Positions 1-13,323 of a stretch of 64,000 nucleotides of DNA are shown here, piece after piece. The stretch spans positions 20,315,535-20,379,534 of the forward strand of contig OU342806.1 of NCBI GenBank assembly GCA_910591455.2, written 5' to 3'. This DNA comes from Pholis gunnellus. Taxonomy: Eukaryota > Chordata > Actinopteri > Perciformes > Pholidae. A program made the position numbers and the translations under genes. The notes under the pieces are model-generated. The model was not told the DNA's origin. It did no database searches and worked only from the letters and a program-made list of their open reading frames with translations. Position 1 is the stretch's first letter, and each line of letters starts with the position of its first letter.

Positions 1-3000
1 AAAAGACAACATTATCATAATGGAACAGGTGCACTTCTGTAACATGAAAGTACAAAAGATCGAATATCATACGAAAGATTTATTACAGCACTAAAACATC
101 CTTCCTCAGCCACGATTGGGCTCCCCAGTCATTAAAAGATGAAGTGGTAGGCCAGAGTGTATAGCTCAAGAGGAGATATTCTGTATACTAGGTACGATCA
201 GCCAAGCCGACATACCAGCCGACATGCTGCTAGCCGCCAGCCGGCTCGAGACCGCTCTGCAGCAGCTCACGGCCGGGCCCGGTTAGCACAGCTGTCTGAG
301 CAACTGTGAGTCCTTTCTTTGTCTCTCTGCGGCGTTTGGCAGGTCTCTGTTGTTCTAAGTTGAACCAAATGAACCTCACCTGAGATGTAGCTGTGAAAAT
401 GAAAGAGAAATTAGCTGTGGTGGGGGGGGGGGGGGGGGGGGTTCAACAGGGTGCTTGTGTGTTCTCCTTGTTCAGAAGTTGCTGTCGTGCTTCCAGCCCT
501 CTCAATCACCATCAAGATGCTTTGGTCTCCTCTTTTGTTTATTTTCACTTCTGCTGGCATGTGAGATTTTTATTGATGACTTTAATAGAAGTCTGGAGTT
601 ACTTTTTAACGCAAGTGTTACTGCTGCCGGCAAGGTGGAAACGAGGAGGGGAAGCCAAATCTGGGGAAAGAAATGAGGCGGATAGAAAATATTTAGAGCA
701 AATAGCAGGACTCTGACTTCAATATCCGTGGGGTTTCTCTCCTTCGTGTCCCCACTAATTGCTTCTTAATTGCTCTCCAGTAGAGCTAATCATCTCCAAC
801 AGAAATGGCAAAACAAAATCCCATGTCTCTCTTTAATGCACTATGAACCTTTAAGCACACAGTTTAGGCTTTTGCATCCGCAATCCACAAATCGTGTTAA
901 TGACGGTCCTGTTTGGATTACTTAGCTAATCGTGACTTTCTTTTGCAAATGGAGGAACCAGACTGGGAGCTCCAGCCAGCTTTTTAAGCTGGGTGTTGTA
1001 TTATTTGAGCTTCCAAAGGACTGTTTAGAAGTGCACTATCAAGTTGCATGGCCTCAAAAAGATTTGCACGGTATTTGGAGAGAGCTGCTTCTAGATCAAC
1101 ATCCCTGCTTTCAGCAGAAGCGTTTATCCAAATGGCACTATTGGCACATAAAGGATCCGGTCACAACCACCAGATAGATATGGAGCCCGATACTGACCTT
1201 ATTAGGCAGACGTGTCATCGACCAGATTGACCAATCCAATGGCTGTGTGTCATGAATTGCAGGGTTTCTGCTTATTAATAAGGGGAAAACAGTTAAAAAA
1301 TGTCAAGCTCATATGTCATTGTGTAACAGCTTTTAATAAGCAAACCAAAAATTAAATCTCAAATATAGGAGAGAAGAGTATATTTTAATTTAAATATCAC
1401 AGTATGAATAAAGGTGGGTGGACAACTCTGAACTAAAATGAAGACAAAGCGTTACCGATGCATCATAATCAGGACTGCGTGTATTTTAAATGTGGTTTGC
1501 ATCAGCTGGAATTGAACCCTAAATCTGGGCAGATTAAGAGTACACTACATTATACTGTTACAGAGAAGTAATGCAGCATCACTCACACGGGATCTCAGGG
1601 TCAGACAGGGTTCACATGAAGACACAGGTTAGAACTTTAAACTCATTGATGTAGTTACTGGGGGCAGAAAGTTGGAGGTGTGTTGTGAGGCCAAATGGGC
1701 ATTTCATCAACTATATCAAGTTGTTCTTTCTTGTTTCGTAGCGGTCTGATTTTTATGCTAGTTTCAAGAAAAGTGTGTGCGTACCCCATTGGCAGCTTTC
1801 TTGTTTGATATATTATTGTAGTTGTTTTGAAGAAAGGATTGTTGGTTTTGCGGTGAAGAAACAAGTGGTCCTGTAAATGCTCCATGTGAACCACCGCAGA
1901 CTGGTGAAAGGTTTCGGCGACTGTTTGATGGTGGCGCCTCAGTGACAAGTTGAGCCGTGCCTCTGGCTGATTGACTGACTGACAGTCTGTCAGGGAGTCC
2001 GGGGTTTTTTTCTACGAAAATGTTGAAATTTGAGATTTTTCATTGTTGTGTGAACAGGAAGTCTCCCAGTGATGCAGGAAACGGAACGGCTACCGTGTTC
2101 CAAAAATGCCAGATTCCCAGGGCCTATTCCCCGAGCCCCCAGCCCCGGCAGGAGTCAAAACATCTCCAGCTTTAGAATCCAGGGACACTGTATTTTTAAT
2201 CTTATTCATTTTCTTTTCCCTCAATGGTTCCAGGAAGTGAAGCGGGAGCTGCGGCTCTTCCTCAGGTCCTGGCTGCGTGTGTTATCCGGACTCTGACCTG
2301 ATGTTTAGGTTAGCTGTGACGTCATCAGCCCTTCACTGTGTGACAGATGCAGAGGACACACAGCTGGCAGCAGGGCAAGGGGGAGTGGGGAGACGTGAAG
2401 CAGACCTGCAGTGCGTGTCTTAGCCTTCCTGTGTGTCCAGCCCTATCAATCCTGTGCTCTCCCATACACACGTCCACGTCTACGTGCCTTTGTCCTAACC
2501 TCGATCCGGCTGCCTTTGCTGCCGGCCGGCAGAGCAGCGAGAGGGCCAGCGACGTCCGTACTGATTAGGCAACGGCATGTTTGAACAGTGCGTTTTAGGA
2601 ATACCTCAGTCCCTGCCTTGAGGCTTCTGTCTGTCAGAACGGAGCCACATATTTATTTACAGAACTCGCCCCCTTCACTTTGCCTCCCGCTCCCTCCGCT
2701 GTCTCCAAGCTCTGCTAACAGCGAGCATTTGTAGTTGTGGGGAGAAGACGGAGAAGTGGAGAGAACAGAAATTCGTTATACATATTTTTTTCCACGTTTC
2801 GGTCTCTTAACTTCATTCTTGAGATGTCTGCCTGTTGCATATTTGAGTCGCTCCCCAAGTATGCACGAGAAGGTCTCCTAAGCCTCCTCGGCCTCTCCTC
2901 CTCTCTGTCAATAAACCCACACTGCAGCTCTCAGCACCCAGCTGCCCACTCCTGCACACCATTTATTTATTCACTGGAGTAGCCACACCGCTCGCTCTGC

Positions 3001-3650
3001 CTCTTTTACTCTCTCTGTTTTCTCCCCTCATTCCCTCTTTTCGAATTCCCTCTCCCGCGTAAAGCTCTTCATGCTAAGTGATGGATACAAGCCATCAGAG
3101 TTCCTCCGAACCCCCCAGCTATTTTTGGCATCCAGACATCCAGCTCTGCTCTCCCAAATGTTATTGTTCAGAGAGTTGAGACATTTTAGATTCACATTAC
3201 CTCCAGGTCAAAGGGCTCCAAATGTCCCAAGACCACAAAATGGTGCTCTTAATGGCTTTGGTTAGGTGAATTGATCCAGTACAGTTACCGCTGGGGCAAG
3301 GTCACTGCTGCTGCGTGGGAACAGGCACAAGGAGGGGGGGTAGGTTCAATGGCAGCATCTGTGGGCGGAGAACCGGCGAGGTTATCTCCCATCTATCACT
3401 GGGGTAGGGCCTGTTTATTGTTTTACCTTCGGTTCCTGAAATTGAAAATGTTCCTTTCTCCGGGGATTGCGCGTTTGTTAATCTGCAGTGTGGAAAACCG
3501 TTTTCCGCTCTTTTGCTTTTTCCACATTTCTTCCCAACTCAAACATCCATGCTAATATTTTATATTTCTTCTGATTGTTGTTTAGGTGGATTTCTACTGC
3601 ATGTTGTCCGTCACAGTCCTTTACAATTACTACTGACTTTTGTGTTGCAG
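1..3650. other. Intron upstream of the first visible exoc2 exon
   Basis: No segment here matches the N-terminal part of Sec5, and the short open frames have no gene-like composition. The stretch holds a run of 20 G at 422-441 and otherwise ordinary intronic sequence. It is best read as exoc2 intron, because the first visible exon starts in mid-codon (two bases of a codon after the acceptor at 3649-3650). Confidence 0.75.
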
Positions 3651-6600
3651 CGATCCACCAGAGGCTGGAGTCTGATGGCACGGAGAGGGTGGAGGGATCG
3701 ATGACCCAGCGACTAGAAAACATCCTCAACAGTAAGCGTCTTTTCATTCAGACCCAAGAGAAATTACAAATGTGCAGGTTTAGTTTTTGGGACATTTCCC
3801 CCAAACACATCCTCTTAGCACATAAAGGCCCCATTTCATGATCCAGTTAATGCATTGATAGCTGATGTCATGTGTGTTTTATCTCGTGCTACATTTTGCA
3901 ACCTTTTTAGTTGTTTGACAGCTTTCCAGTCTTCTTAAGATACAAGAAGAACACATTATCATTGAAAAGAACAGATTGAATTTGTCAATAAAAAAGTAAC
4001 TAAATCTATTGGTACACTTAGCAAAAGTACGTTATTTTGTTTCTGTACAATCCTTTATCATTCTTTGATTTAGCTTTACTTTTTATTCTGCAAGTTCATT
4101 TTCAGCAAAATGTTTCTCCTCCAAAAAAGGACTTCATACTCTACCCCTTAAAATCATTGCACCGGTTTGGCTAAACTTCCTACAATTTTCTAATTGCGTA
4201 AGATACAATTCAGAGAGGGAACTCTTCCAGGTCATTAATTCAATTGACATCACAGATGCACTCAGTGATCAATTTTCAATGTTTTACAGGGCTTTTAATC
4301 TCAACTCAAGGCACATAGTGATCGCAAGGTCGAGAACAAAGTCCCACGCTCAAATCCTATATACATTTTTTAAACGCATTAAAAAAATAAAAAAATAACT
4401 TTAAACTCTGTTTTATCTATTGTTTGATTGCCTTCTTTCGAATGAAGAGCTCTTTTTTGTGTTGTTATTCTCTCCCTTCACATTGATTTGTCTTCTTTTT
4501 TACGCCATGTCCTTTGGTTGATTTTAACACATTCAAATTAAAACTCAAAGAGCAAAAGGGTCACAGCGATTATGAGACGAGACAGTCTTACGCTCTGTGC
4601 CGCCAAACTTATCTCACACTGATATGCCGTCCATTAACGGAACACATGTGTATGTGTGTATGTTCAGTCGCCTTTTTGGATCAGCCCCGGTTTAACAGGC
4701 AGATCCCTCAGCAGATCGTGTGTTCCCACCCTCTCATCTCATACATGATAATGTGGCTCCTCTAATGGAGGGTCAATAAGCAGGTCCTTTTCCCGGAGTC
4801 TAGAGTAAACAAACCACCAAGCCGGACGTAGCTTTCATCCCCACAGCCCCAGACTAGTGGGCCCGTGGCCCCAGTGGGTCCAGGCCACCGCGCTCACCCC
4901 CCAAAACGCCATACGTCAGACACGCAGCGCCAATTAGCCAATCACAAAATAAGAATGTTTTCACGACAACTCATATTGGCGAGTGAAAAATAAGAATTTT
5001 CCCTCTGTTCGGTCCCATGCTGTTTTTCCTTCAGGGATTTTGTTTTGGGGGTGGGGTTTCTGTTTTGATTAGAAGAAGTCGTTTTTTTTTTTCCTATTTG
5101 ACGAAACATCCGAGGCCACCCACGAAGCCAGTTGATCGTGCAAAAGTTCCTCTCAGCTGTGTGAATAAGAGATAGCTGTCACTTTCTCCGTAGCAGCTCC
5201 GACTCTACTATGCCAGATAGCGTACAGAGCAGGAAGAAAGCCAGAGACCGCCATTAAAGGGGAAATGTGGTATCAACATTTATTTTCATAGTCTCCCAGT
5301 TTCTCATTTGCTCCTGCCTCTTTTGCTCTCACTCACACTTTCTCTCCCTGTGTGCCTCGTAGGAGCGAGTGATACTGCAGATACTCTGTTCCAGGAGGTC
5401 TTGGGGCGGAAAGACAAAGCTGACTCCACACGCAATGCACTCAACGTCCTGCAGCGTTTCAAGTTTCTCTTCAACCTGCCACTCAACATTGAACGCAATA
5501 TCCAAAAGGTACTATCCGCATAGTACACGCATGTAAACTTGTAAATGCTCTCATTTGAGCTGTTGCTAGTGAGATATTGGATCATTCATCAAGAGGGGAA
5601 AGCCTTCAGCTCTCTGAGTGATGGAGGAGGTGAAAATCTGTTTTACAGTCTGCACACTCAGAACTTAGAATAAACCCTTAGAATAAAGTGTTTAGGACTG
5701 GTTATTTGCGAGGCCATTGTCATCTAAAGATATGTGAGAATATGTAACAGAGAATAATGCTTGAGTCCTGTGGCTTAATGTTCCTTGGTTATTATTAGAA
5801 CCCAGCAGAACAATCATCATAAAACCTTATGTAACTTCACCTCGAGTCACTTTACTTATTTTTTTTTAAACTGTCTTTGTCTCAAGCTGCTTTGAGAACT
5901 CACACAGCCCTACAAGAAAAAGCAGCATTCAACATTATGTGATTCTTGTGAAGCTGCTCTTTTGATTACTAATTGTTACTTCAAAGTTCTTCTTGATTTA
6001 GTGTTCCACTGCACTACATCTATCCCCAGTATGTATGTAGTTTTAAGGCGCAGCTTGGATTGCTGTCATCGGAGGGTGGAGCTAGAGAGGCTCAAATAGA
6101 CAATGTGTGTCACGATTGTTGAGTTTAAAAAACTGAGCTGCGTTATTAACTGAACCTTCTTTTCTCTGTCAGGGTGATTATGATGTGGTGATCAATGACT
6201 ATGAGAAAGCCAAATCTCTCTTTGACAACACTGAAGTCCCTGTTTTCAAAAAAGGTAAACCCGTTTTTTTCCCTCAATAAATAAATAGATTAAAGTATAA
6301 AATCAACCTTTTTTTTCAATGATTCTCTCTATATTGAATACAATGGTTTTCCTGTTACTCTGCTCTAGTGTATGCTGAGGTTGAGATGAGGATCGGAGCT
6401 CTGAGGAGTCTCTTATTGGAGAAACTGCTGCAGACCCCGTCGACACTGCACGACCAGAAGAGATACATCAGGTCTCCTTACATTTCATACCATCTGTCTG
6501 TATTCCTCCCAGTCGTCAACAACAGGTTCATTATCTACATGTGAAGTAGTATATTTTTTTTTATTTATTTTTTTTATTCTTCACGTCACACAATCTCTGC

Positions 6601-9124
6601 GTACAGGAAATATAAATTAAAGACATTTCTCTAATCTGTATCATCTTTTTACCAGATCTTCCTCCTCCAGCCACTTTATTCTGTCTGCCTGTTCACTAAT
6701 CCTCTCAGCTATTTGTTGTCCCGTCATCTTGTTTCTATTTCTATTTTTCCCTCTTCCCTCCCTTTCTTTCCCTCTTTTTTTCCCCCCTCTTTCCCTCTGC
6801 CCATTCGTACTTGTGGTCTCACCCGATGTATTATTGTTAAGACCAGACCTGTCAGGATCACAGAGACCAGTTCTCAACCACACGGCAACATCTTTCATCC
6901 TGCTGCATTAGGCACGGCTCTGAACGCCCACTCAGCTCCTGTTTACTCTTGCCGTGGCTGGTGGGAGCTGTGTGCATGTGTGCGTTCTATGCCTGTGAGT
7001 CTTGCTCAATCTTTCGAAAGATGCCACCTAATGAGAAACAAATGAGTCGGTAGTTCATAGGACAACAGCAGAGGGAGCCAGGCCACAGCTCAGAGAGTGC
7101 GTCATCTGACAACCCACAGGTCACTGAGTGATACCCAGGAAGTAAACCCCTGGGAGAGTGATGATTAGAGGTAGAGAGATAAACAAGAGGGTGAAGTGTT
7201 TGTGGATAAAATTCATAGATTCTGCCGTGATCGGTGTTTTGCTCTGGTCTCCTCTAGTGTATATTGCACCAGCAAGCCAGCACCTCACCAGAAGAGCTGT
7301 GGGTTTTTTTTTTGTCTTTATTTTTTTATGCACATTTTTCACACCTGTGTGTTTGTCCATGCGTAGGTACCTGTCTGACCTGCATGCTCCAGGCGACCCA
7401 GCATGGCAGTGCATCTATGCCCAGCACAAGTGGATCCTGCAGCTGATGCAAAACTGCAGAGATGAGTTCATCAGTGGCCAGAGAGGTGAGTCACACTCGC
7501 ACACATGTCTGACATGACTCGCTTTACACATGAAGTGAAAAAGCCCCTATTTAGCATTTCCAATCAAGCGGCTGGTGGATGTCATGTGGGTCTGAAGGGA
7601 GCTGAGGACAGAGGGAAGGCCAGCTGCCTCTCCGTCGTACCAGCTCTCTGCTTGCATTCCCCTCTCCGTCACCGCCTTCCCCTGCTCTGCTCGAGGCTCG
7701 CATGTTTATTTTTTTATGAACGTATGAATAAGATGAAAGTGAGGGAGCATTGGCTTTGAATTTGGGTTTCAGGGCTTGACATGTTACTGCGCACACACAC
7801 AAACTCTCTCTCGCTCACACACACACACACACACAAACTCTCTCTCTCTCGCTCACCCACACACACACACACACACAGCTTCACAGATGGATTGGAACAA
7901 TTAACCCCAATTAAGCTGTTCCTCTGTTAAATCAGAAAAAAATGTGAACGTGAAACCGTCCGCTCAGGAAGAACAGCGATTTGCCAGCCACGCTTAGACA
8001 CACACGCACACTTCTACACCCATACTCCCACAAAGACACCCATACAAATACATTGTGAGTGGGTGGCTGCTTCACATAGTGCAGCTGGAACATAAACATG
8101 TCTAATGCTAAGGGTAACAGTGGTTTCCGGGGCTCAGGCTTGATGGATCTGGGGGTTGGTGTGCTCCCTGCCTCTCAACAGTTAAATATCAGCTTGATCA
8201 TCATGTCAGGGATGGCCCCTTTTCAGTCCACACATGCATTCCACAGCTGAGCAGCATGTGGCGGGGAGTGAAACTAAAATTGCATGCAAATCAATTGCAA
8301 CCCAACTATTCTGAAAATTGCTGGTTTGCAAAGATCTGCGTTTACAGTTTGTTTACTTTAATATAACAGTCTGAGACATGAAATAAACTTCACCTGATTC
8401 AAGAGAAACCTTATATCTAAACAGTATTAAATATACAATACAGTTCTGACACCGCATAACTAGACACATTTACTGTGCACAACAAGTCCTCATACCAAAA
8501 AAACAACAAGACCGTTGTCAGCGTCTTCCAAAATGACCGACATGACTTTTCCAAACAAGACAAACAAGTGTTTCCTGATCTGCCACATCTATGGTGAAGC
8601 TCCGTTTGAGTTTAGGCAACTAAAGCTACTTGGTTAAGTTGAGAGAAAGATCACCTTCATATTAAAAAGAAACCAAACTTGACTGTTTCCTGCAGTCAGC
8701 ACCGTCAATATCCTCCCCGACCCACTTTCTGCAGAGGTATGAAAAACGTCCTGCTGCCTCTGCCACCAAGAGAGGACAGTCATTATTTGCACAACCACAT
8801 GAGGCCGCTTTTAAGGAAAATGTCAATTTGGGTCATTTTAAAGGTACCCTGTGGAGTTTTCTCATAGATAAACACAATTCTGCACGACTACGGGTCAAAA
8901 CCGCCACGTGGTATCCAGAGTTGTTTAAACAATTGACCAACCCTGTCATTTTTCTGGTGAGGATGGCCTTCATCTAGACAATGATGATAGCATGAGAACA
9001 TACAGAAAGTTGCGCACAGTGCCTCTGTTTTTCTGTCAGTTCTACTCTCGTTGTTTGCCACAGCCAGCTGTCTCCTGTCCCCTCTGCTGTCACACAGGGA
9101 GCCCCTCTATCCACACCTCTTCCC

Positions 9125-9161
<37 letters not shown>

Positions 9162-9307
9162 GGTAGCTATTTACCATCCCCGGTCTTCTCTGCTCACCTC
9201 TCGCCCAAGTACGAAACCCGTGCCTCTTGAAACATCCCTCCACCCAAGCAGCCCTTTAACAGCCACCATCAGAAAACCACATCCACTACACCTCCCTGAC
9301 CCCACTC

Positions 9308-9402
<95 letters not shown>

Positions 9403-10598
9403 CACCCTTACCCCTCCTCTCAAATAGCCAGCATCTCCCCATACCGGTACCTCACAGCCTACCGCTCTGCGAGCAGCCTCCTCTTCCTCCTCGTATCACA
9501 TTTACCAGCTCAGTTTATTTAAAAGACATCTTTTTATGCTATTGCCAGCATCACACGTGGCAGGGATTAGCCTTTTGTGATGGATCAGCCAAGTCTGCAG
9601 TAACTGATGTCATATCCTCTTGTCTCCTGTGAGTCCAGAATATGAGGTCAGAGGCCGTTCTGGTGGATTTGGGATTCCATCAATTACACTATAAATTGCC
9701 ATAAATGTGAAATAGAGCCATCCATCTCTGTTGGAACAAAAGCCTGAAGTTCCAGTCTTCTTGTGAGGAAGCATATCAGAGCAAGTTGCTTCCGTATGTC
9801 TAAACACTCCCATCATGCCCCGGTGCTGCAATCTGACTCTGCCCGATTCAGTTATACACTGCAGTGTTCTTATTTGCTGAACAGCGCGTCTTCTGCCAAT
9901 ATCAATACAATTAGCAGGACATTTTGTTCATAGGAAAATGGGTTCAGTGAACAATTAGAGGGATTCTACATTTGACTGGGAAACATGCGGTTGTGATTTT
10001 AGACTCAGTCAGTACCACTTTAGGGGAAACATGTTAATTATTACACTTCAACTAGCATGTTTATCAAGTGTTTGCATGTGTATCAGTGCAGGGTGGTGTA
10101 TTATTGAGGGTTGTTTTTTTTAAGTTTTATTTTATCCCCAAGAAATCCAGGAATTTATCAGTTTATTTTTATTCTTTATTGTCTGTTTAATCAGAAAAAT
10201 CCGGTAAAACGTGGATTAAAAACAAGCTGAAAATCTAAACTTAATGCGATTTGCAGGGCAAATGCTGGTAGTTTTACCATTCTGGAGGATTCTGGAGCCC
10301 ACTTTCACTTCATGCCCAATTTTGTCTTTACTTTTAGTCACCAGACGCATCTTCTCAGCTGTCAGCGCCTCAAAAGAACTTTGTTTACTATACATCATGG
10401 TGGTCAGTGGTTTACAGCAGGAAGCTGAACACCTTTTGGATCATTTAGTACAAAGAATGTGGGTAAAACATCTTTTGACTTTTTAGGTGAAAATAAGTAA
10501 AAGAGAATGAGTCTTGTGTAATCTGTAGCGTGTAAAAATAACTTACATTTTAACAGGAGTCAGTAAGGTGTGTGTGGACTGTTGGAGAGAAAGTGTGT

Positions 10599-10629
<31 letters not shown>

Positions 10630-10969
10630 GTCAGGGTCCGTGACCCCTTGGGGAACAGGAACTCATCAGACCTGATGAGGAAGTGAGCAGAGCCACATTG
10701 TTTCAGCGTCTTCAACACACATTGACAGCGAATCGTAAATTTTAACCTTCAGACTTTTAGCAAGAAACAGCCTAATGAATAGTTTGAGCACTTAAAGCAG
10801 CCCTGCTTACACCTAAACTGTCTCTCACACACACACATACACTTGTGCATTCTGAGGACGCCGGGGTTTCAGCCGACACCTGGATCAACAGTGGCTCTCA
10901 TCCCCGTAAAAAGAGAGGAAAACATCACAGAGACGGACTGTGCACTCCATATGGGCTGTGTGTCAATGT

Positions 10970-11015
<46 letters not shown>

Positions 11016-13243
11016 AATGTGGTGTGTGTGTGTGATGTGAGAAAGCTGTGTGTGTTTACAGATAATCTGACTCAATCGAGAATTTCCTTACATTTTCTAG
11101 ACTGGATGGCTGGGTTGTGTGCACGGCCGGCTCGACCACATTTGCTCCCCTTTTGTCGGGGATTTCTCAGTGCTCGCTTAAACACTGCATTCAGTCCGTG
11201 ACTCACCAGTAGACTTTTCTCTGTGTGTGTCACACACATGTTTTGGAAATGTGGCCATCTGTCTCCATTCGTTTAGACAAACTACACGTAGGCGTATTGC
11301 AGCGTTGCACGAACTTGTCTTTCATTTTCATTGTAGTAGGTTTTATCCCCTCTCAGCACTGCAGTGTTTCTCTTTCATTCCTGATTGTCAACTTTCGCCC
11401 CTTCGTCTGTTCTCCTACAGTAATCTCGTAGGTTCCCTGAACTAAATTGATCTCACTAGCCGAGATACGAGTGTGTGGTTGCAGAAATACTTTCTCATTT
11501 CTCGCTGCTGCAAAGCTCCCTGTTGCCATCTAGTGGAGCTCTGGTCTTGAGGATGAGACGTAACTGAGCCCAGTGGGGCCGTTGTAAACCCACTTCACCC
11601 CGGTGCTCACAAAGCCCACCGCTCTGTTTCCCCACCCTGGAAACAAGGGTACATTCTCCCAGCTGCGGGCCACGGCAGAGATGGATCAGAACACAAATAA
11701 AGAAAGGCCGAGAGGGGCGAGGGAGGATTGTTTGGTGTGAAAGCCTGCTGAGCTTATTGAGGAATGTGGAATTATGGAAATGGCTTATTTGATTATTTGA
11801 TATCTGAAGTATGTGTTTCTTTTCCCTCCGAGTTCATTTCTCATCTCCCCCCTCCCTTCTCCTCCTTTCCTTTTGTCTGTCAGTGGGTGTCGGAGCTCTG
11901 GATCAGGAGGGGGATACCCGTCCGTCGGCCCTCGGCAGGCTTAGCCATACTGCGTCTCTGAAGAGAGGGGGCAGCCTCCGAACACCACGACCCAGCAGTG
12001 CGTACCACAGTCATAACTCACCCACGCTCGGTGCTCAGGAGGGGCCTCCCTGTCTGCGGCTCACTCTGAGTGTGCATTTGTTTGTTTGTGTGTGTAACAC
12101 TTTTTGCCCTGTGCAGTGCTTAGGGGAATCACATTATATAATTGTGCGTGTGACTCCTCACGTCAGACAGTACAGTAAAAGTGCAACAGCGGGAGCCTAG
12201 TGTGCCTGGAAGTTAAAGAAGATTAGATTCTTTGAAATACAGAAGCACTCTAACACTTTCAAGTCAGGGCGGTTCGCTAGTTCCTTCTTTACGTTTCCCA
12301 TCAACTCCTAGTATAGCATGGATAAATGTTGTGGTGGGTTTGTGTAAAACGGTGTGTGTGTGTGTTGTTCTTTCTTCTAGCCTGGCGCTTTGAAACCCCG
12401 CAGCAGGTGCAGTTTGTGGAGAAGCTGTCAGATGTGGTCATCGGCCAGTTGCCCAACTTCTGGAAGCTTTGGATCTCTTATGTTAATGGGAGTCTTTTCA
12501 GTGAGGTAAATACCTGAGAAGCTTTTACAGTGACAAGAAAAACAGATGCTGTCTGTAACACACAACGGATGCGTTCACCCTGATCACAACAACATTTTGT
12601 CCCGTTTGTGGTAACTAGCCATTCAGATAGTTTGATATCCTTCTCGCCTAATCGGGAGAGGCTGAATGCAACGACTGCAGTGGTGTTGAAAACAACAACT
12701 CCCATGATCCCACGCTGCTTCCCGATGTCCCCAAACTCCGTTCTTAGTGATTGTTTTGATTGAGAAACTCCTAGCGGCAGAAAATTACGTATCATATGTT
12801 GAACAAAAATCCAACATTTTTCATGTTTAAAAAAGTCAAATGTTTTATTGCAATATACTTTAACTAGTAAAATGATGAACCACCACCGTTAATATATGAA
12901 TAGGCCTGGTGGTCAAGTCATTGATCTTCATCCTGGTGGCCTAGTAATTAAAATAATATCATATAAGTGCAATTTCCAAGCTTTGTTTCTGTTACCGGTT
13001 GTCGTTAAAAAGTTATTATTATCAAATGGATGACTTGTTTCAATTTGCAGATGATATTTAACATGAGTGTGTCTTGTTTTCTTTCTTTCTGCAGACTGGA
13101 GAGAAATCTGGGCAGGTGGAAAAATCCAAGAAAAATGCCAGACAGAGACAGAATGATTTTAAGGTATGCTTCGTTGTGTTATTTTGAGATTCTTACTCTC
13201 CACAGTTGTTTTTAAAATATATAAAATATATGCCACCTGTGTT

Positions 13244-13323
<80 letters not shown>

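Noticed and set aside
8992..9522. 176-codon Ser/Leu/Thr-rich open frame
   Set aside because: It is produced by the (CA)n and 91-nt (CT)n microsatellites in an exoc2 intron.
12900..12960. tRNA-like pieces (GGTGGTCAAGTCATTG and GGTGGCCTAGTAATTAA)
   Set aside because: Neither folds into an evident cloverleaf with both promoter boxes, so no tRNA or SINE call is justified.
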